Shown in pieces: positions 44,793-54,995 of a stretch of DNA of 64,000 bases (the first letter of the stretch is position 1; each line of letters starts with the position of its first letter). Under the pieces are notes generated by a model, which saw only the letters and a list, made by a program, of their open reading frames with translations, searched no databases and was not told the origin of the DNA. This DNA is from Segatella oris (GTDB taxonomy: Bacteria; Bacteroidota; Bacteroidia; Bacteroidales; Bacteroidaceae). The stretch spans positions 2,790,001-2,854,000 of the forward strand of contig NZ_LR134384.1 in NCBI RefSeq assembly GCF_900637655.1, read 5' to 3'. A program made the translations under genes and the position numbers.

Positions 44793-45406
44793 TACTTTTT
44801 GATTAATACGGTTGAACCATTACATCCAGCAACAGATCCCTTTACAAGAAGGAGATTATGCTCTGGAATTACCTTTAACACTTGGAGATTCTGAGTAGTA
44901 ACGCGATCACCACCCATCTGACCAGCCATACGCATGCCTTTGAAGACCTTTGCTGGATAAGAACAAGCACCGATAGAACCCGGCTTACGAGCTCGGTCAT
45001 CCTGACCGTGAGTACTCTGACCTACACCACCGAAACCATGGCGCTTAACAACACCCTGGAAACCTTTACCTTTAGAAGTACCTACAATATCTACAAATTT
45101 AGCGTCAGCGAAAAGTTCAACAGTAATTGTATCACCGAGGTTATGCTCCTCATCGAACTTGAACTCGGCCAAGTGCTTCTTTGGTGTTGTGCCTGCCTTC
45201 TTGAAGGTTCCCATCATTGGCTTGGAAGTACGATTTTCCTTTGCCTCCTCGAAACCCAACTGAAGTGCTTTGTAACCATCTTTTTCTTCTGTCTTTACTT
45301 GGGTTACAACACAAGGACCTGCTTCGATAACAGTGCACGGTACATTCTTACCGTCGGCACTGAAAACGGATGTCATTCCGATTTTTTTTCCAATTAATCC
45401 TGGCAT
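44792..45406 (-). CDS. rplC: 50S ribosomal protein L3 (uL3)
   Basis: 204 residues. [20 protein letters not shown] start; [20 protein letters not shown] is the peptidyl-transferase-reaching extension. Confidence 0.98.
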   Translation of the reverse strand: MPGLIGKKIGMTSVFSADGKNVPCTVIEAGPCVVTQVKTEEKDGYKALQLGFEEAKENRTSKPMMGTFKKAGTTPKKHLAEFKFDEEHNLGDTITVELFADAKFVDIVGTSKGKGFQGVVKRHGFGGVGQSTHGQDDRARKPGSIGACSYPAKVFKGMRMAGQMGGDRVTTQNLQVLKVIPEHNLLLVKGSVAGCNGSTVLIKK

Positions 45407-45448
45407 TTCAATAAAAATTTAATCGATTAATAATTTACTCTCTTTGAA

Positions 45449-45754
45449 TTAGACTTTAATCTCAACCTCTACTCCTGATGGCAACTCAAGTTTCATCAGC
45501 GCATCAACAGTCTTTGCTGTAGAACTATAGATGTCAATAAGACGCTTGAAGTCTGACAATTGGAACTGTTCACGTGCTTTCTTGTTAACGAAAGTTGAAC
45601 GGTTCACGGTGTAGATACGCTTGTGCGTTGGCAATGGGATAGGGCCACTGACAATAGCACCCGTAGCTTTTACAGCCTTCACGATTTTCTCAGCTGACTT
45701 GTCAACCAGCATATGGTCGTAAGATTTCAGCTTAATTCTGATTTTCTGACTCAT
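45449..45754 (-). CDS. rpsJ: 30S ribosomal protein S10 (uS10)
   Basis: 101 residues. [20 protein letters not shown] start and [20 protein letters not shown]. First gene of the S10 block; also a transcription antitermination partner (NusE) in E. coli. Confidence 0.98.
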   Translation of the reverse strand: MSQKIRIKLKSYDHMLVDKSAEKIVKAVKATGAIVSGPIPLPTHKRIYTVNRSTFVNKKAREQFQLSDFKRLIDIYSSTAKTVDALMKLELPSGVEVEIKV

Positions 45755-45786
45755 TGTTTGTAATTTATAAAATTATTAATAAAATG

Positions 45787-45840
45787 AAGCAAAGAGGTAC
45801 GCAGTTTAAGAGTCATTCGCTAAACAACGCCTCTATGCTT
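45787..45840 (-). promoter_or_regulatory. candidate structured leader between fusA and rpsJ
   Basis: AAGCAAAGAGG (45787-45797) pairs with CCTCTATGCTT (45830-45840), 10 of 11 bp, with an inner GTTTA/TAAAC pairing. Placement about 30 bp upstream of rpsJ fits a ribosomal-protein-binding leader or an internal attenuator of the S10 block. Seen as pairing only. Confidence 0.4.
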
Positions 45841-45855
45841 TGTAGTTTTTCTCAA

Positions 45856-47970
45856 TTAGAGAAGTTCTGCATGACCATGAACCTCTTCAAGCACAGCCTT
45901 AGCAATGCTGGTAGATAGTGCTGCATGGTGATCATACTCCATAGAAGAAGTTGCACGGCCAGAAGTGATAGTACGCAGAGCTGTTACATAACCGAACATT
46001 TCTGCCAATGGAACCATTGCTTTCACGATACGTGCACCGCTACGAGCTTCTTCCATACCCTGAACAAGACCGCGACGCTTATTCAAGTCTCCGATAACAT
46101 CACCCATATTCTCTTCAGGAGTAACGACCTCTACTTTCATGATAGGCTCCATCAGAACAGGACCAGCCTTCGGACAAAGCACCTTGAATGCCTGATGAGC
46201 AACCAATTCAAATGACAACTGGTCAGAGTCTACCGGGTGGAAGCTACCATCCGTCAATGTCACTTTCATGCCTGTCATTGGGAAACCTCCGAGAACACCG
46301 TTGCTCAAGCAATCAGCAAAGCCCTTCTGAACAGAAGGTATGAATTCCTTAGGCACGTTACCACCTTTCACCTCATTGATGAACTGCAAGTCGCCTTCTG
46401 TGTAGTCTTCGTCCTTAGGAGCGATAGTTACATCAATACAAGCAAACTTACCACGACCACCAGACTGCTTCTTATAAGTTTCGCGGCTCTGTGCCGTACG
46501 AGTAATAGCCTCCTTATAATTAACCTGAGGTTTACCTTGATTACATTCTACCTTGAACTCACGCTTCAAACGGTCGATAATAATATCAAGGTGAAGCTCA
46601 CCCATACCAGAAATAATAGTCTGTCCACTCTGCTCATCTGTACGAACAGTAAAGGTTGGATCTTCCTCTGCAAGTTTAGCAAGACCGTTATCCATCTTGG
46701 CAACGTCAGCCTGACTCTTTGGTTCAACAGCAATAGAAATCACCGTATCAGGGAATGTCATGGACTCCAATACAATCGGATGATTCTCATCACAAAGTGT
46801 ATCACCAGTACGGATATCCTTGAAACCAACTCCTGCTCCAATATCACCTGCATCGATAGAATCCATAGGTATCTCCTGCTTAGAGTTCATCTGGAACAGA
46901 CGACTGATGCGCTCACGCTTACCGGAGCGTGGATTGTATACATAAGAACCTGCAGCAATCTTACCCGAATAAACACGGAAGAACACCAAACGGCCCATGA
47001 ATGGATCAGTAGCAATCTTGAAAGCAAGTGCAGAAGTCGGAGCATCCTCTGAAGGTTTACGATCCTCTTCCTCATCAGTATCAGGATTAGTACCTACGAT
47101 ATTCGGTGTATCAAGTGGTGAAGGCAGGAATGCACATACATAATCAAGAAGTGGTTGCACACCTTTATTCTTGTATGAAGAACCGAGCAACATCGGGCAG
47201 CACTCCATTGCTACGGTACCCTTACGGATAGCACGAAGCAACATTTCTTCTGAGATTTCCTTACCATCAAGGTAAAGTTCCATAACTTCATCATCAAAGT
47301 TTGCTGCACCCTCAACAAGTTTCTCACGCCATTCAGCAGCTTCATCAGCAAGGTCAGCAGGTATTTCTTCTACATCATACTCTGCGCCCATGGTCTCGTC
47401 ATGCCACAAGATAGCTTTCATCTTAAGCAGGTCTACGACACCCTTGAAGTTTTCCTCTGCACCGATAGGTATCTGGATAGCAATAGGATTAGCACCCAAG
47501 ATATCCTTCATCTGCTGAACCGTTTCAAAGAAGTTAGCTCCTGAACGGTCCATCTTGTTCACGTAACCGATACGTGGTACATTGTATTTATCAGCCTGGC
47601 GCCATACGGTTTCTGACTGTGGCTGAACACCATCAGCAGCAGAATAAGTAGCGACAGCACCATCAAGCACACGCAGAGAACGTTCAACTTCAGCTGTAAA
47701 GTCAACGTGTCCCGGAGTATCAATCAAGTTGATCTTATATGACTTGCCCTCGTAGTTCCAGTTACAAGTAGTAGCAGCAGAGGTAATTGTAATACCGCGC
47801 TCCTGCTCCTGAGCCATCCAGTCCATTGTAGCTGCACCATCATGAACCTCACCAATCTTGTGAGTCTTACCTGTATAGAACAGGATACGCTCTGATGTAG
47901 TAGTCTTACCAGCATCAATGTGGGCCATGATACCGATGTTACGAGTCAAATGTAAATCGCGATTTGCCAT
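45856..47970 (-). CDS. fusA: elongation factor G
   Basis: 704 residues. GTPase motifs [12 protein letters not shown] (17-28), DTPGHVDF (about 88-95) and NKMDR (about 142-146), then domains II-V with [18 protein letters not shown]. Catalyses translocation. No tuf follows before rpsJ, the usual Bacteroidetes arrangement. Confidence 0.98.
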   Translation of the reverse strand: MANRDLHLTRNIGIMAHIDAGKTTTSERILFYTGKTHKIGEVHDGAATMDWMAQEQERGITITSAATTCNWNYEGKSYKINLIDTPGHVDFTAEVERSLRVLDGAVATYSAADGVQPQSETVWRQADKYNVPRIGYVNKMDRSGANFFETVQQMKDILGANPIAIQIPIGAEENFKGVVDLLKMKAILWHDETMGAEYDVEEIPADLADEAAEWREKLVEGAANFDDEVMELYLDGKEISEEMLLRAIRKGTVAMECCPMLLGSSYKNKGVQPLLDYVCAFLPSPLDTPNIVGTNPDTDEEEDRKPSEDAPTSALAFKIATDPFMGRLVFFRVYSGKIAAGSYVYNPRSGKRERISRLFQMNSKQEIPMDSIDAGDIGAGVGFKDIRTGDTLCDENHPIVLESMTFPDTVISIAVEPKSQADVAKMDNGLAKLAEEDPTFTVRTDEQSGQTIISGMGELHLDIIIDRLKREFKVECNQGKPQVNYKEAITRTAQSRETYKKQSGGRGKFACIDVTIAPKDEDYTEGDLQFINEVKGGNVPKEFIPSVQKGFADCLSNGVLGGFPMTGMKVTLTDGSFHPVDSDQLSFELVAHQAFKVLCPKAGPVLMEPIMKVEVVTPEENMGDVIGDLNKRRGLVQGMEEARSGARIVKAMVPLAEMFGYVTALRTITSGRATSSMEYDHHAALSTSIAKAVLEEVHGHAELL

Positions 47971-47990
47971 TTTCTTTTTACCTTTATTGA

Positions 47991-48467
47991 TTAGAATCTG
48001 AAATGAGCGAATGCACGGTTAGCCTCTGCCATGCGGTGCATATCTTCCTTACGCTTGAATGCACCACCCTGATTGTTGTATGCATCCATAATCTCAGCAG
48101 CAAGCTTCTCGGCCATTGATTTTCCACCGCGCTTACGAGCGAAAGCAATCAAATTCTTCATTGAGATACTTTCCTTACGATCAGGACGGATTTCCGTAGG
48201 AACCTGGAAAGTAGCACCACCGATACGGCGACTCTTTACCTCAACCTGAGGAGTGATGTTATCCAAAGCCTGCTTCCAGATTTCGAGTGCAGGCTTTTCT
48301 TCCTTAGCCATCTTCTCTTTCACTGTATCAAGAGCCTTGTAGAAAATCTCGTATGAAATGGTCTTCTTACCATCATACATCAAATGGTTCACGAACTTTG
48401 AAACCTTTTGGTCATTGTAAACTGGATCCGGAAGGATCACACGTTTCTTTGGTTTTGCTTTTCTCAT
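47991..48467 (-). CDS. rpsG: 30S ribosomal protein S7 (uS7)
   Basis: 158 residues. [20 protein letters not shown] start, [20 protein letters not shown] middle. Nucleates assembly of the 30S head; str-operon repressor in E. coli. 134 bp after rpsL. Confidence 0.98.
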   Translation of the reverse strand: MRKAKPKKRVILPDPVYNDQKVSKFVNHLMYDGKKTISYEIFYKALDTVKEKMAKEEKPALEIWKQALDNITPQVEVKSRRIGGATFQVPTEIRPDRKESISMKNLIAFARKRGGKSMAEKLAAEIMDAYNNQGGAFKRKEDMHRMAEANRAFAHFRF

Positions 48468-48601
48468 TTTGTTTTGAAAAATAAATTCTGCTTGGGGTTG
48501 TTATTCATGTTCTTCAATATCCGCACCCGGACATTTACTCAACCTGCGTTCAACAATTCTCCAGCAAAACGTTTGAATAAAAAAATCTTTGGCCTTGTAA
48601 T

Positions 48602-48985
48602 TTACTTCTTACCTGCCTTTGGACGCTTAGCACCATACTTTGAACGACGCTGTGTACGGTTTGCAACGCCTGCGGTATCAAGTGTACCACGAACGATATG
48701 ATAGCGTACACCAGGAAGGTCTTTCACACGACCACCACGAACAAGTACAATACTATGCTCCTGAAGGTTGTGACCTTCTCCAGGGATGTAAGAGTTTACT
48801 TCCTTCTGGTTTGTCAAACGAACACGAGCAACCTTACGCATTGCTGAGTTAGGCTTCTTAGGAGTCGTTGTGTAAACACGAACACAAACACCACGACGCT
48901 GTGGACAGTTGTCCAAAGCCGGAGACTTGCTCTTGTCTACGATGTCCTTTCTGCCTTTTCTTACTAACTGTGAAATTGTAGGCAT
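48602..48985 (-). CDS. rpsL: 30S ribosomal protein S12 (uS12)
   Basis: 127 residues. [20 protein letters not shown] contains the Lys at the usual streptomycin-resistance position (TPKKPNS), so the allele appears sensitive. [17 protein letters not shown] is conserved. First gene of the str operon. Confidence 0.98.
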   Translation of the reverse strand: MPTISQLVRKGRKDIVDKSKSPALDNCPQRRGVCVRVYTTTPKKPNSAMRKVARVRLTNQKEVNSYIPGEGHNLQEHSIVLVRGGRVKDLPGVRYHIVRGTLDTAGVANRTQRRSKYGAKRPKAGKK

Positions 48986-49069
48986 AATTTTACTTTTTAA
49001 TTTATATATTTTATTTTGTTTATTATCAACAGATTACGAACAGCGCTCAATAAAGCCTATTTCGGGCTG

Positions 49070-49077
49070 CAAAGGTA
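49070..49077 (-). promoter_or_regulatory. -7 promoter element of the str operon
   Basis: TACCTTTG on the minus strand; leader about 80 nt containing a small AGCCCGAAATAGGCT hairpin. Confidence 0.5.
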
Positions 49078-49182
49078 CAAACAAATCTTCAAACTACCTA
49101 ACTATAAAGACAACATAAAGTCTACATCTTATGCAAATTTGCAAGATATAGGCTTTATTAACATTTATTTTGAATAAATAAA

Positions 49183-49212
49183 AACCTCTCCCCACTCACT
49201 TCCAAGGAGGAG
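49183..49212 (+). repeat. GC-rich hairpin repeat, degenerate copy
   Basis: ACCTCTCCCCACTCACTTCC then AAGGAGGAGAG, upstream of rpsL. Between it and 49370 no gene or other signal is seen. Confidence 0.55.
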
Positions 49213-49369
49213 AGTTCCGAACTGATAAGGTTTTATTTGCCAGTAGTTCTTTATGTCCTTTATATAACAGAACACTCAAAACAAGCAGACTTCGCTTATC
49301 ATTCTCACATAAAACATACAAGATATAGTATTGACATCCCATTCTAAGAAGCCCATCGCAAGTTCATTC

Positions 49370-49403
49370 TCCCCTCCCTTGGGAGGGGCAGGAGTAGGTG
49401 TCA
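49370..49403 (-). repeat. GC-rich hairpin repeat after the DUF3467 gene
   Basis: CTCCCCTCCCTTGGGAGGGG; 10 bp beyond the DUF3467 stop, so probably its terminator. Confidence 0.65.
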
Positions 49404-49412
49404 GCGGCTTCC

Positions 49413-49730
49413 CTACGACTCTGTTTCCGGCATCTTGAATGGCGTGGCTATTCGATCTTGCTGCTCTGGAATTGTGATTTTACCAAACTGCTGCTCGTAG
49501 TTATACAGGTTTTCCTGCAAAGCCTGAAGCAAACGCTTGGCATGTTCGGGAGCCATGACGACACGAGCACTGACCTCCGGCTTTGGCATCCCAGGCAACA
49601 TTGTTGCAAAATCAAGCACAAAATCAGAACTTGAATGCGTTATCAAAGCCAGATTAGCATAGACACCTTTCGCTATTTCCGGTTTCAAATCTATTTGCAG
49701 ACCCTGCTGCTGATTGTTATCATTTTCCAT
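49413..49730 (-). CDS. DUF3467 family protein
   Basis: 105 residues. GVYANLALITHSSSDFVLDFATMLPG is the DUF3467 signature, followed by ARVVMAPEHAKRLLQALQEN. Small cytosolic protein, widespread in Bacteroidetes and of unknown function. Preceded on the minus strand by TATCTTTG (49771-49778) with CTTG about 19 bp upstream. Confidence 0.85.
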   Translation of the reverse strand: MENDNNQQQGLQIDLKPEIAKGVYANLALITHSSSDFVLDFATMLPGMPKPEVSARVVMAPEHAKRLLQALQENLYNYEQQFGKITIPEQQDRIATPFKMPETES

Positions 49731-50046
49731 ATATAATAATGTATATAAAAGATTATTGTTTAACTTATGGCAAAGATAAGAAAAAAACTTGAAACCACAA
49801 GAAACATCTCATTTAAGAATAGATAACAAATATAGTCACATTCCATTTCCATAAAATAATGCTTTAATCATGATTCACGCTGTCAAATGAGATTTATTCT
49901 ATAAACATTTTGTAAATTTGCACACAACAGTGGGATTGTTCTATGTCATGCAAATACATGAATACCATGGAAATTCTTAGGACTATATCCCGTCAACGCA
50001 ATGCAGGCAATTGCAATTTCGAATTAAAATTTGTAATTTTAAGGGT

Positions 50047-51267
50047 ATGGAAATAGCTATCATTGGTGGTGGTGCAGCTGGATTCATGGCTGCTATCACA
50101 GCGCAAAAGACTGATCCGGCAAGCAAAGTAACAATCTTTGAACGGGCACAAAAAGTGCTGGCAAAGGTAGAAATGACAGGTGGCGGACGCTGTAATGTCA
50201 CTAACAGCTTTGCCACTATCACGGATATGAAGCAGGCTTATCCGCGTGGAGACAAGCTCATGAAACGACTGATGAAAACATTCAGCTATGAAGATACTTA
50301 CAAATGGTTTGAGAAACATGGTGTTCCATTAGTTACACAGGAGGATGAATGCGTCTTTCCAAAAGCACAGGATGCTCATGCTGTCATCGACTGCTTAGTG
50401 CGCCAGGCTCGCGAATTAGAAATAACGGTGTGTTGTAAACATCGACTCACAGACATCTGCCAGAAAGAAGATGGAAGTTTTGAACTTATGTTTGAGAAAG
50501 CTTCTCATCGCAATTTCCACCGCGTCATCGTGACAACAGGAGGATCGCCCCATGCCCGTGCTTTGGATTATCTTGCTCGTCTTGGGCACAAAATAGAGCA
50601 ACCCGTACCCTCACTCTTTACATTTAATATCACAGACCGTTCTTTCTGCAATCTGATGGGAACGGTTGCAGACCCTGTTGTGACGGCAATACCGGGCACA
50701 AAGATGCGTGCAGAAGGAGCATTGCTTGTGACCCATTGGGGCATGAGCGGTCCGGCTGTCTTGAAATTGTCGTCATATGCCGCCCGCTGGCTCGCAGAAC
50801 ACGACTACAAGTCTCCGCTTGCTGTCAGCTGGACTGGCAGACGGACACAGCAGGAAGTAGAAGAAGAACTCTTGCAATTGCAGACTATTAATCCGCGCAA
50901 GCAACTCGGTACACTGCATCCCTTTGGACTTCCTTCACGCTTATGGCTCTATATTTTGAACAAACTTGGTTTGAACACAGCAAAACCATGGGGAGAAATC
51001 GGCCGTAAGACACTGAACCGTTTGGTAGAGACGTTAGTCAACGATCAGTACACCATTGCGGGCAAAGGTTCTTTCCGTGAGGAGTTCGTGACTTGTGGCG
51101 GTGTAAGTCTTCAATCGGTCAATGTAAAAACGCTCGAAAGCAAAGTTTGTCCGGGTCTGTTCTTTGCAGGAGAAGTTTTGGATATCGATGCCATTACAGG
51201 AGGGTTCAACCTGCAAGCAGCATGGACAACAGGAGTCGTGGCAGGGCTATCGGCTGCCAGTCATTGA
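50047..51267 (+). CDS. HI0933/BaiN-family flavoprotein
   Basis: 406 residues from MEIAIIGGGAAGFMAAITAQ; an earlier in-frame ATG at 50011 adds 12 residues without family support. FAD dinucleotide motif GGGAAGFMAA at the start, MTGGGRCNVTNS (about 45-56), TTGGSPHARALD (about 163), and the C-terminal FFAGEVLDIDAITGGFNLQAAWTTG. Predicted NAD(P)/FAD-dependent oxidoreductase with unknown substrate; some relatives reduce bile-acid intermediates. The 316-bp gap upstream (49731-50046) shows only the DUF3467 promoter. Confidence 0.9.
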   Translation: MEIAIIGGGAAGFMAAITAQKTDPASKVTIFERAQKVLAKVEMTGGGRCNVTNSFATITDMKQAYPRGDKLMKRLMKTFSYEDTYKWFEKHGVPLVTQEDECVFPKAQDAHAVIDCLVRQARELEITVCCKHRLTDICQKEDGSFELMFEKASHRNFHRVIVTTGGSPHARALDYLARLGHKIEQPVPSLFTFNITDRSFCNLMGTVADPVVTAIPGTKMRAEGALLVTHWGMSGPAVLKLSSYAARWLAEHDYKSPLAVSWTGRRTQQEVEEELLQLQTINPRKQLGTLHPFGLPSRLWLYILNKLGLNTAKPWGEIGRKTLNRLVETLVNDQYTIAGKGSFREEFVTCGGVSLQSVNVKTLESKVCPGLFFAGEVLDIDAITGGFNLQAAWTTGVVAGLSAASH

Positions 51268-51466
51268 TAAAACAGACTCTCTTTGCAGGATATTAATAAA
51301 CCATGAATAAAAGTAATACAAGTCATTTGATTTCCGTAGTTATACGCGCTGGCTTCTATAAAAGCTGAGTGTTTGAGTAACAACAAGAAAGAAACAAAGA
51401 CCAATCAATAAAGAATAAACACCTAATGCAAATCAGCAGCTTAAACACTTCTATTTAATTACCTCG

Positions 51467-51554
51467 CAATTTGCATCAAATCACCACGCATTTTGAGTCA
51501 AATCAGAGTGTGAGTTAAGTCAGATTACAGCGCAATCTGCATCAAATTACACAG
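51467..51554. repeat. 22-bp-period array F
   Basis: Four units at 51467, 51489, 51511 and 51533 (CAATTTGCATCAAATCACCA, CATTTTGAGTCAAATCAGAG, TGAGTTAAGTCAGATTACAG, CAATCTGCATCAAATTACAC, each plus two bases), with a degenerate preceding unit at 51445. Between the convergent flavoprotein and barrel genes. Larger flanks not recognisable. Confidence 0.8.
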
Positions 51555-51669
51555 AGCTTCTTGTGGAATATCAAAACAAGCTGCTATCAGGCTACTTTCA
51601 TTAAGGCTACCAACGAATGATACACAAGACATACAAACTTCAACAAACTACGGTAAATCCTTAAAAGCA

Positions 51670-51711
51670 GAAAGCCCACTCGGACAGTAGAAACTACCAG
51701 AGTGAGCTTTC
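51670..51711 (-). terminator. terminator of the outer-membrane operon
   Basis: 12-bp stem GAAAGCCCACTC / GAGTGAGCTTTC (one G-U pair) with an inner GTAG/CTAC extension, 48 bp beyond the last stop codon. Confidence 0.75.
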
Positions 51712-51758
51712 AATCATCTCAAAAAGATAGATTTCTCCATTGGAGAAAAGTTCCTATT

Positions 51759-54700
51759 TTACTTGAAATTATACATCACACCAATATTGATGTTATTTGT
51801 AAAGGTTCCATTCTTCGTGAATGGCAAGCTATGCGGATAGCGAGCTTTCGGCATACGGTAAACCGTGTGGCTATAGAACAAAGAGAGGTTACGATTGAGA
51901 TTATAGCCAACCTGCCCTCCGGCATTCAACGCTCCATTAAAGCCTCCCGTTCCCATTAACATACTCGGACCGGCATAGAAATAGACATTCCAACGCCGTG
52001 CTGGGTCGAAACCAGAGATTGCATTAATAGCATTCAACTGATAATCAAACGAGACAAGAACATTGTTGAAGTGTTCTCTGTATAAATCAGCATCATTTGG
52101 GAAGAGCATCTTTTCTGCCATGTATTCGCCCTGCACACGGACAGCGTGGAGAGTTGAGAAGTTATAACCCGCAAATACCATCGCATTCTTGAGAAGGTTG
52201 CCCTTCTGATCAGAAAATTTCCATCTCCAGACGGTTGTATTCCAACCCAAGCCACCGCCTGCAAAGAAACCTTGCAACGGTAGATTATGACGCTTTTCTT
52301 CTGGGAGATCATCATCATAATTGCGGAATTTCCTGCTACGCATCAACATAGCTACCCCTACATTGAGGCTGAATTGGTTGTGACGATTATCATCTGCAGT
52401 AGACAGTTTAAGTGCTGTGAAAGTAGGCTCAAGGGTCACACGCAGGTCATTAGTCAACTTTGTCCAGAGCTGACCACCTAATCGGAACGAATGATAATTT
52501 CCTTCAAAAGTATTGACAAAGCCCTTGTTTGTCTTCTTAGCGTGTCCAAGTTCAAAACCACCGAAAAGATTAAATCCAAAACGCGAATCCCAATTATACT
52601 GTGAAGAAAAGCCTAACGGGTTGACAAGCAAGTCAAACAATGCACCACGCGTACCAATCAGATAGGTAACAGGCTTATTATTGTAATGTCCATCATTCCA
52701 GTTCGCATTAGTTACATGAGCACCACTACGCACTCCAATTGCAGAGTTTGCCCACCAACCTACGAGGAACTTAGAGTCGAAACCTGTCGTCTTGAAACCA
52801 CTGATAGGCGTCTTACTCATAAATGTAGGACCGAAACTGTATTCCAAGAAGAGTGGGCGTCGTGTTGGTTCATCATTATTGCCACGTGCAATTAAATCAT
52901 GGAACGCATCAAACGAGTACATCACACCAATATTCAAGTTGTTGGTAAAGATACCATCACGCGTGTAAACCATATGATGTGGATAGCGGTTTTTTGGCAT
53001 ACGATAGACCGTGTGACTGTAGAAGAGTGAGAGATTACGCGACAGATTATAGGTAACCATACCACCAATATTGGCAGCAAAGTCTGCACCACCGTCGCCA
53101 AAAAGGAATGTCGGGCCGGCATACATGTAGACATTCCAACGGCGCAAGGGATCGTAACCAGCCATAGCATTGAACAGGTTAATCTGGTAGTCTGCAGAGA
53201 AAAGACCGTTATTATAGGTAAATTTACCGATATCATTACCTATACCTTTGAAGAACGCCTGTGCTTCCTTCATCCATTCTATCTGTAAACGAACACTATG
53301 CAGAGCACTGAAACGATATCCACCAAAGAGAAGAGCATTTTTGAAAGCATCATGCTGATAGTTTGTAAAACGCCAATCCCATACCGTATTGTTCCAACCG
53401 AAACCTAAACCTACGAAGAAACCTCTACGCGGTGTATTAAGAGCAACATCCGGCTCTACTTCACGATAGTTACGGGCACCCTTATCACGAGCCAACAAAG
53501 AGAGTCCTAATTTAACGGCATACTCATCATAACGTTCGCGGTCAAGATTGCCATTGTAATGCTCGGTCTGCATATAAGTAGGTTCTAAGGTAAGTCGAAG
53601 ATCATTGGTAAGCTTCATCCAAAGTTGAGCACCAAAGCGGAAAGCGGTGTAGTTGCCTTCATAAGAACCATTGAAACTTGCTGCGGTCTTTTTCATACCA
53701 CCGAATTCGTAGCCCGTGAAGACATTCATTCCAAATGGTGCATCCCAATTATAATGACGCGTAAAGCCAAATGGATTGAACAGAAAGTCAATGTTTACAC
53801 CACGCGTACCTATAAGATTTTTTGCAGGATTACCACCTACCGTACCACTCTTCCAGTCGCCATTCGTCACGTGAACACCAGCACGTACTCCTGCAGCCGG
53901 AGCTAACCACCAACCTACAGCAGCTAAAGCATCAAAGCCACGAGTATTACGTAAAGACAGCCCTGCAGACCTACCGACATACATCGGACCGAAACTATAG
54001 TCGAAGAATACAGGAAAACGAAGATGATGCAACTGTCCATTATCGGACAGGTAACGCTTATCCTTGTCGAAACGCTTCCAGAAACTGCCTGTATTTACCA
54101 TATCTGAAAGCTGCTTGGTAAAATTCCACTGATAAGCAAGGTTTATGCCATAACTGAAGTCGGGATCGCTATAGCCAGGATTATCCAACAGGTTGAGTTT
54201 GGTTGTACCTACTTTAAAATATGGTTCTAAGGCTATGGAAGCATACGGACTAGCAAAAAACTTGAATTGAACTCCCACATGACCATCAACAGATACACCT
54301 GAAGTACTGGCTCCAACAGAAGTCATATCTGCATTCTTCCACGAATTTAATTCTGCGGTCTGAACTCCCAAACCTAAAATTCCTGACACACTGAAAGGAC
54401 GTTCTGGTCGATACCCCAAAAGATAATTACTGAAATTATAAAGGAAATCGACATAACCACCATAAGAGTTATATTGATTGGTGTTGAAAACCGTTGCTGA
54501 TGCGTGTGAATAAGCCCAAGTCTTCTCTAACCCTAAACGAAAGGAAACCATTGGGCTGACAACCTTTCCGGCAGCCAGTCTGAGACTGAGTGTTGGTGTA
54601 AAAGAAGCTGCATTTGTATTATGATAGAAACCACCTACACCTCCACCGAAATTAATGAAGGTATTATTCCAGAAGTTACCACACATATAACGGTCACCCC

Positions 54701-54974
54701 TGAAGCGGTGTCTGCTGTCAAGCACATAGTTTAGAGCATTGAAATTCTTCTGCCGAGGAGCACCATAATAAGTAGTATCCTGTTGCTGAGCCAACATAGA
54801 TTCAGACATTGCATTTTCCAAGTCACTCAAGTCGCGTGCCACTGTATCAGGTTCTTGTATGCCAAACTGACGTACAGAGAAAGGCGGCATCACCTCTGTA
54901 GCAGGATTTATTGTAGCCCTACTACTCACAATATACGTTGATACAGATAACAGTAACAAAAATATTCTTTTCAT
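51759..54974 (-). CDS. giant outer membrane protein with duplicated beta-barrel modules
   Basis: 1071 residues with a signal peptide. An N-terminal region (about 85-320) has barrel-like strands. Two homologous modules of about 365 residues follow, 325-700 and 710-1071. Matching blocks in the two modules include EYSFGP/DYSFGP, LIGTRG, LWMKLTNDLRLTLEPT/LWTKLTNDLRVTLEPT, RRWNVYMYAGP/RRWNVYFYAGP and SRNLSLFYSHTVYRMPK/NRNLSLFYSHTVYRMPK. It ends in YNFK, barrel-style. No known family recognised with confidence. Last gene of a five-gene operon; 21 bp after the OmpA-like gene. Confidence 0.8.
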   Translation of the reverse strand: MKRIFLLLLSVSTYIVSSRATINPATEVMPPFSVRQFGIQEPDTVARDLSDLENAMSESMLAQQQDTTYYGAPRQKNFNALNYVLDSRHRFRGDRYMCGNFWNNTFINFGGGVGGFYHNTNAASFTPTLSLRLAAGKVVSPMVSFRLGLEKTWAYSHASATVFNTNQYNSYGGYVDFLYNFSNYLLGYRPERPFSVSGILGLGVQTAELNSWKNADMTSVGASTSGVSVDGHVGVQFKFFASPYASIALEPYFKVGTTKLNLLDNPGYSDPDFSYGINLAYQWNFTKQLSDMVNTGSFWKRFDKDKRYLSDNGQLHHLRFPVFFDYSFGPMYVGRSAGLSLRNTRGFDALAAVGWWLAPAAGVRAGVHVTNGDWKSGTVGGNPAKNLIGTRGVNIDFLFNPFGFTRHYNWDAPFGMNVFTGYEFGGMKKTAASFNGSYEGNYTAFRFGAQLWMKLTNDLRLTLEPTYMQTEHYNGNLDRERYDEYAVKLGLSLLARDKGARNYREVEPDVALNTPRRGFFVGLGFGWNNTVWDWRFTNYQHDAFKNALLFGGYRFSALHSVRLQIEWMKEAQAFFKGIGNDIGKFTYNNGLFSADYQINLFNAMAGYDPLRRWNVYMYAGPTFLFGDGGADFAANIGGMVTYNLSRNLSLFYSHTVYRMPKNRYPHHMVYTRDGIFTNNLNIGVMYSFDAFHDLIARGNNDEPTRRPLFLEYSFGPTFMSKTPISGFKTTGFDSKFLVGWWANSAIGVRSGAHVTNANWNDGHYNNKPVTYLIGTRGALFDLLVNPLGFSSQYNWDSRFGFNLFGGFELGHAKKTNKGFVNTFEGNYHSFRLGGQLWTKLTNDLRVTLEPTFTALKLSTADDNRHNQFSLNVGVAMLMRSRKFRNYDDDLPEEKRHNLPLQGFFAGGGLGWNTTVWRWKFSDQKGNLLKNAMVFAGYNFSTLHAVRVQGEYMAEKMLFPNDADLYREHFNNVLVSFDYQLNAINAISGFDPARRWNVYFYAGPSMLMGTGGFNGALNAGGQVGYNLNRNLSLFYSHTVYRMPKARYPHSLPFTKNGTFTNNINIGVMYNFK

Positions 54975-54995
54975 CTTTCTTTCTGTTTTGTCTAT

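Noticed and set aside
45755-45855. Missing tuf between fusA and rpsJ as a deletion
   Set aside because: This arrangement is normal in Bacteroidetes, where tuf lies elsewhere.
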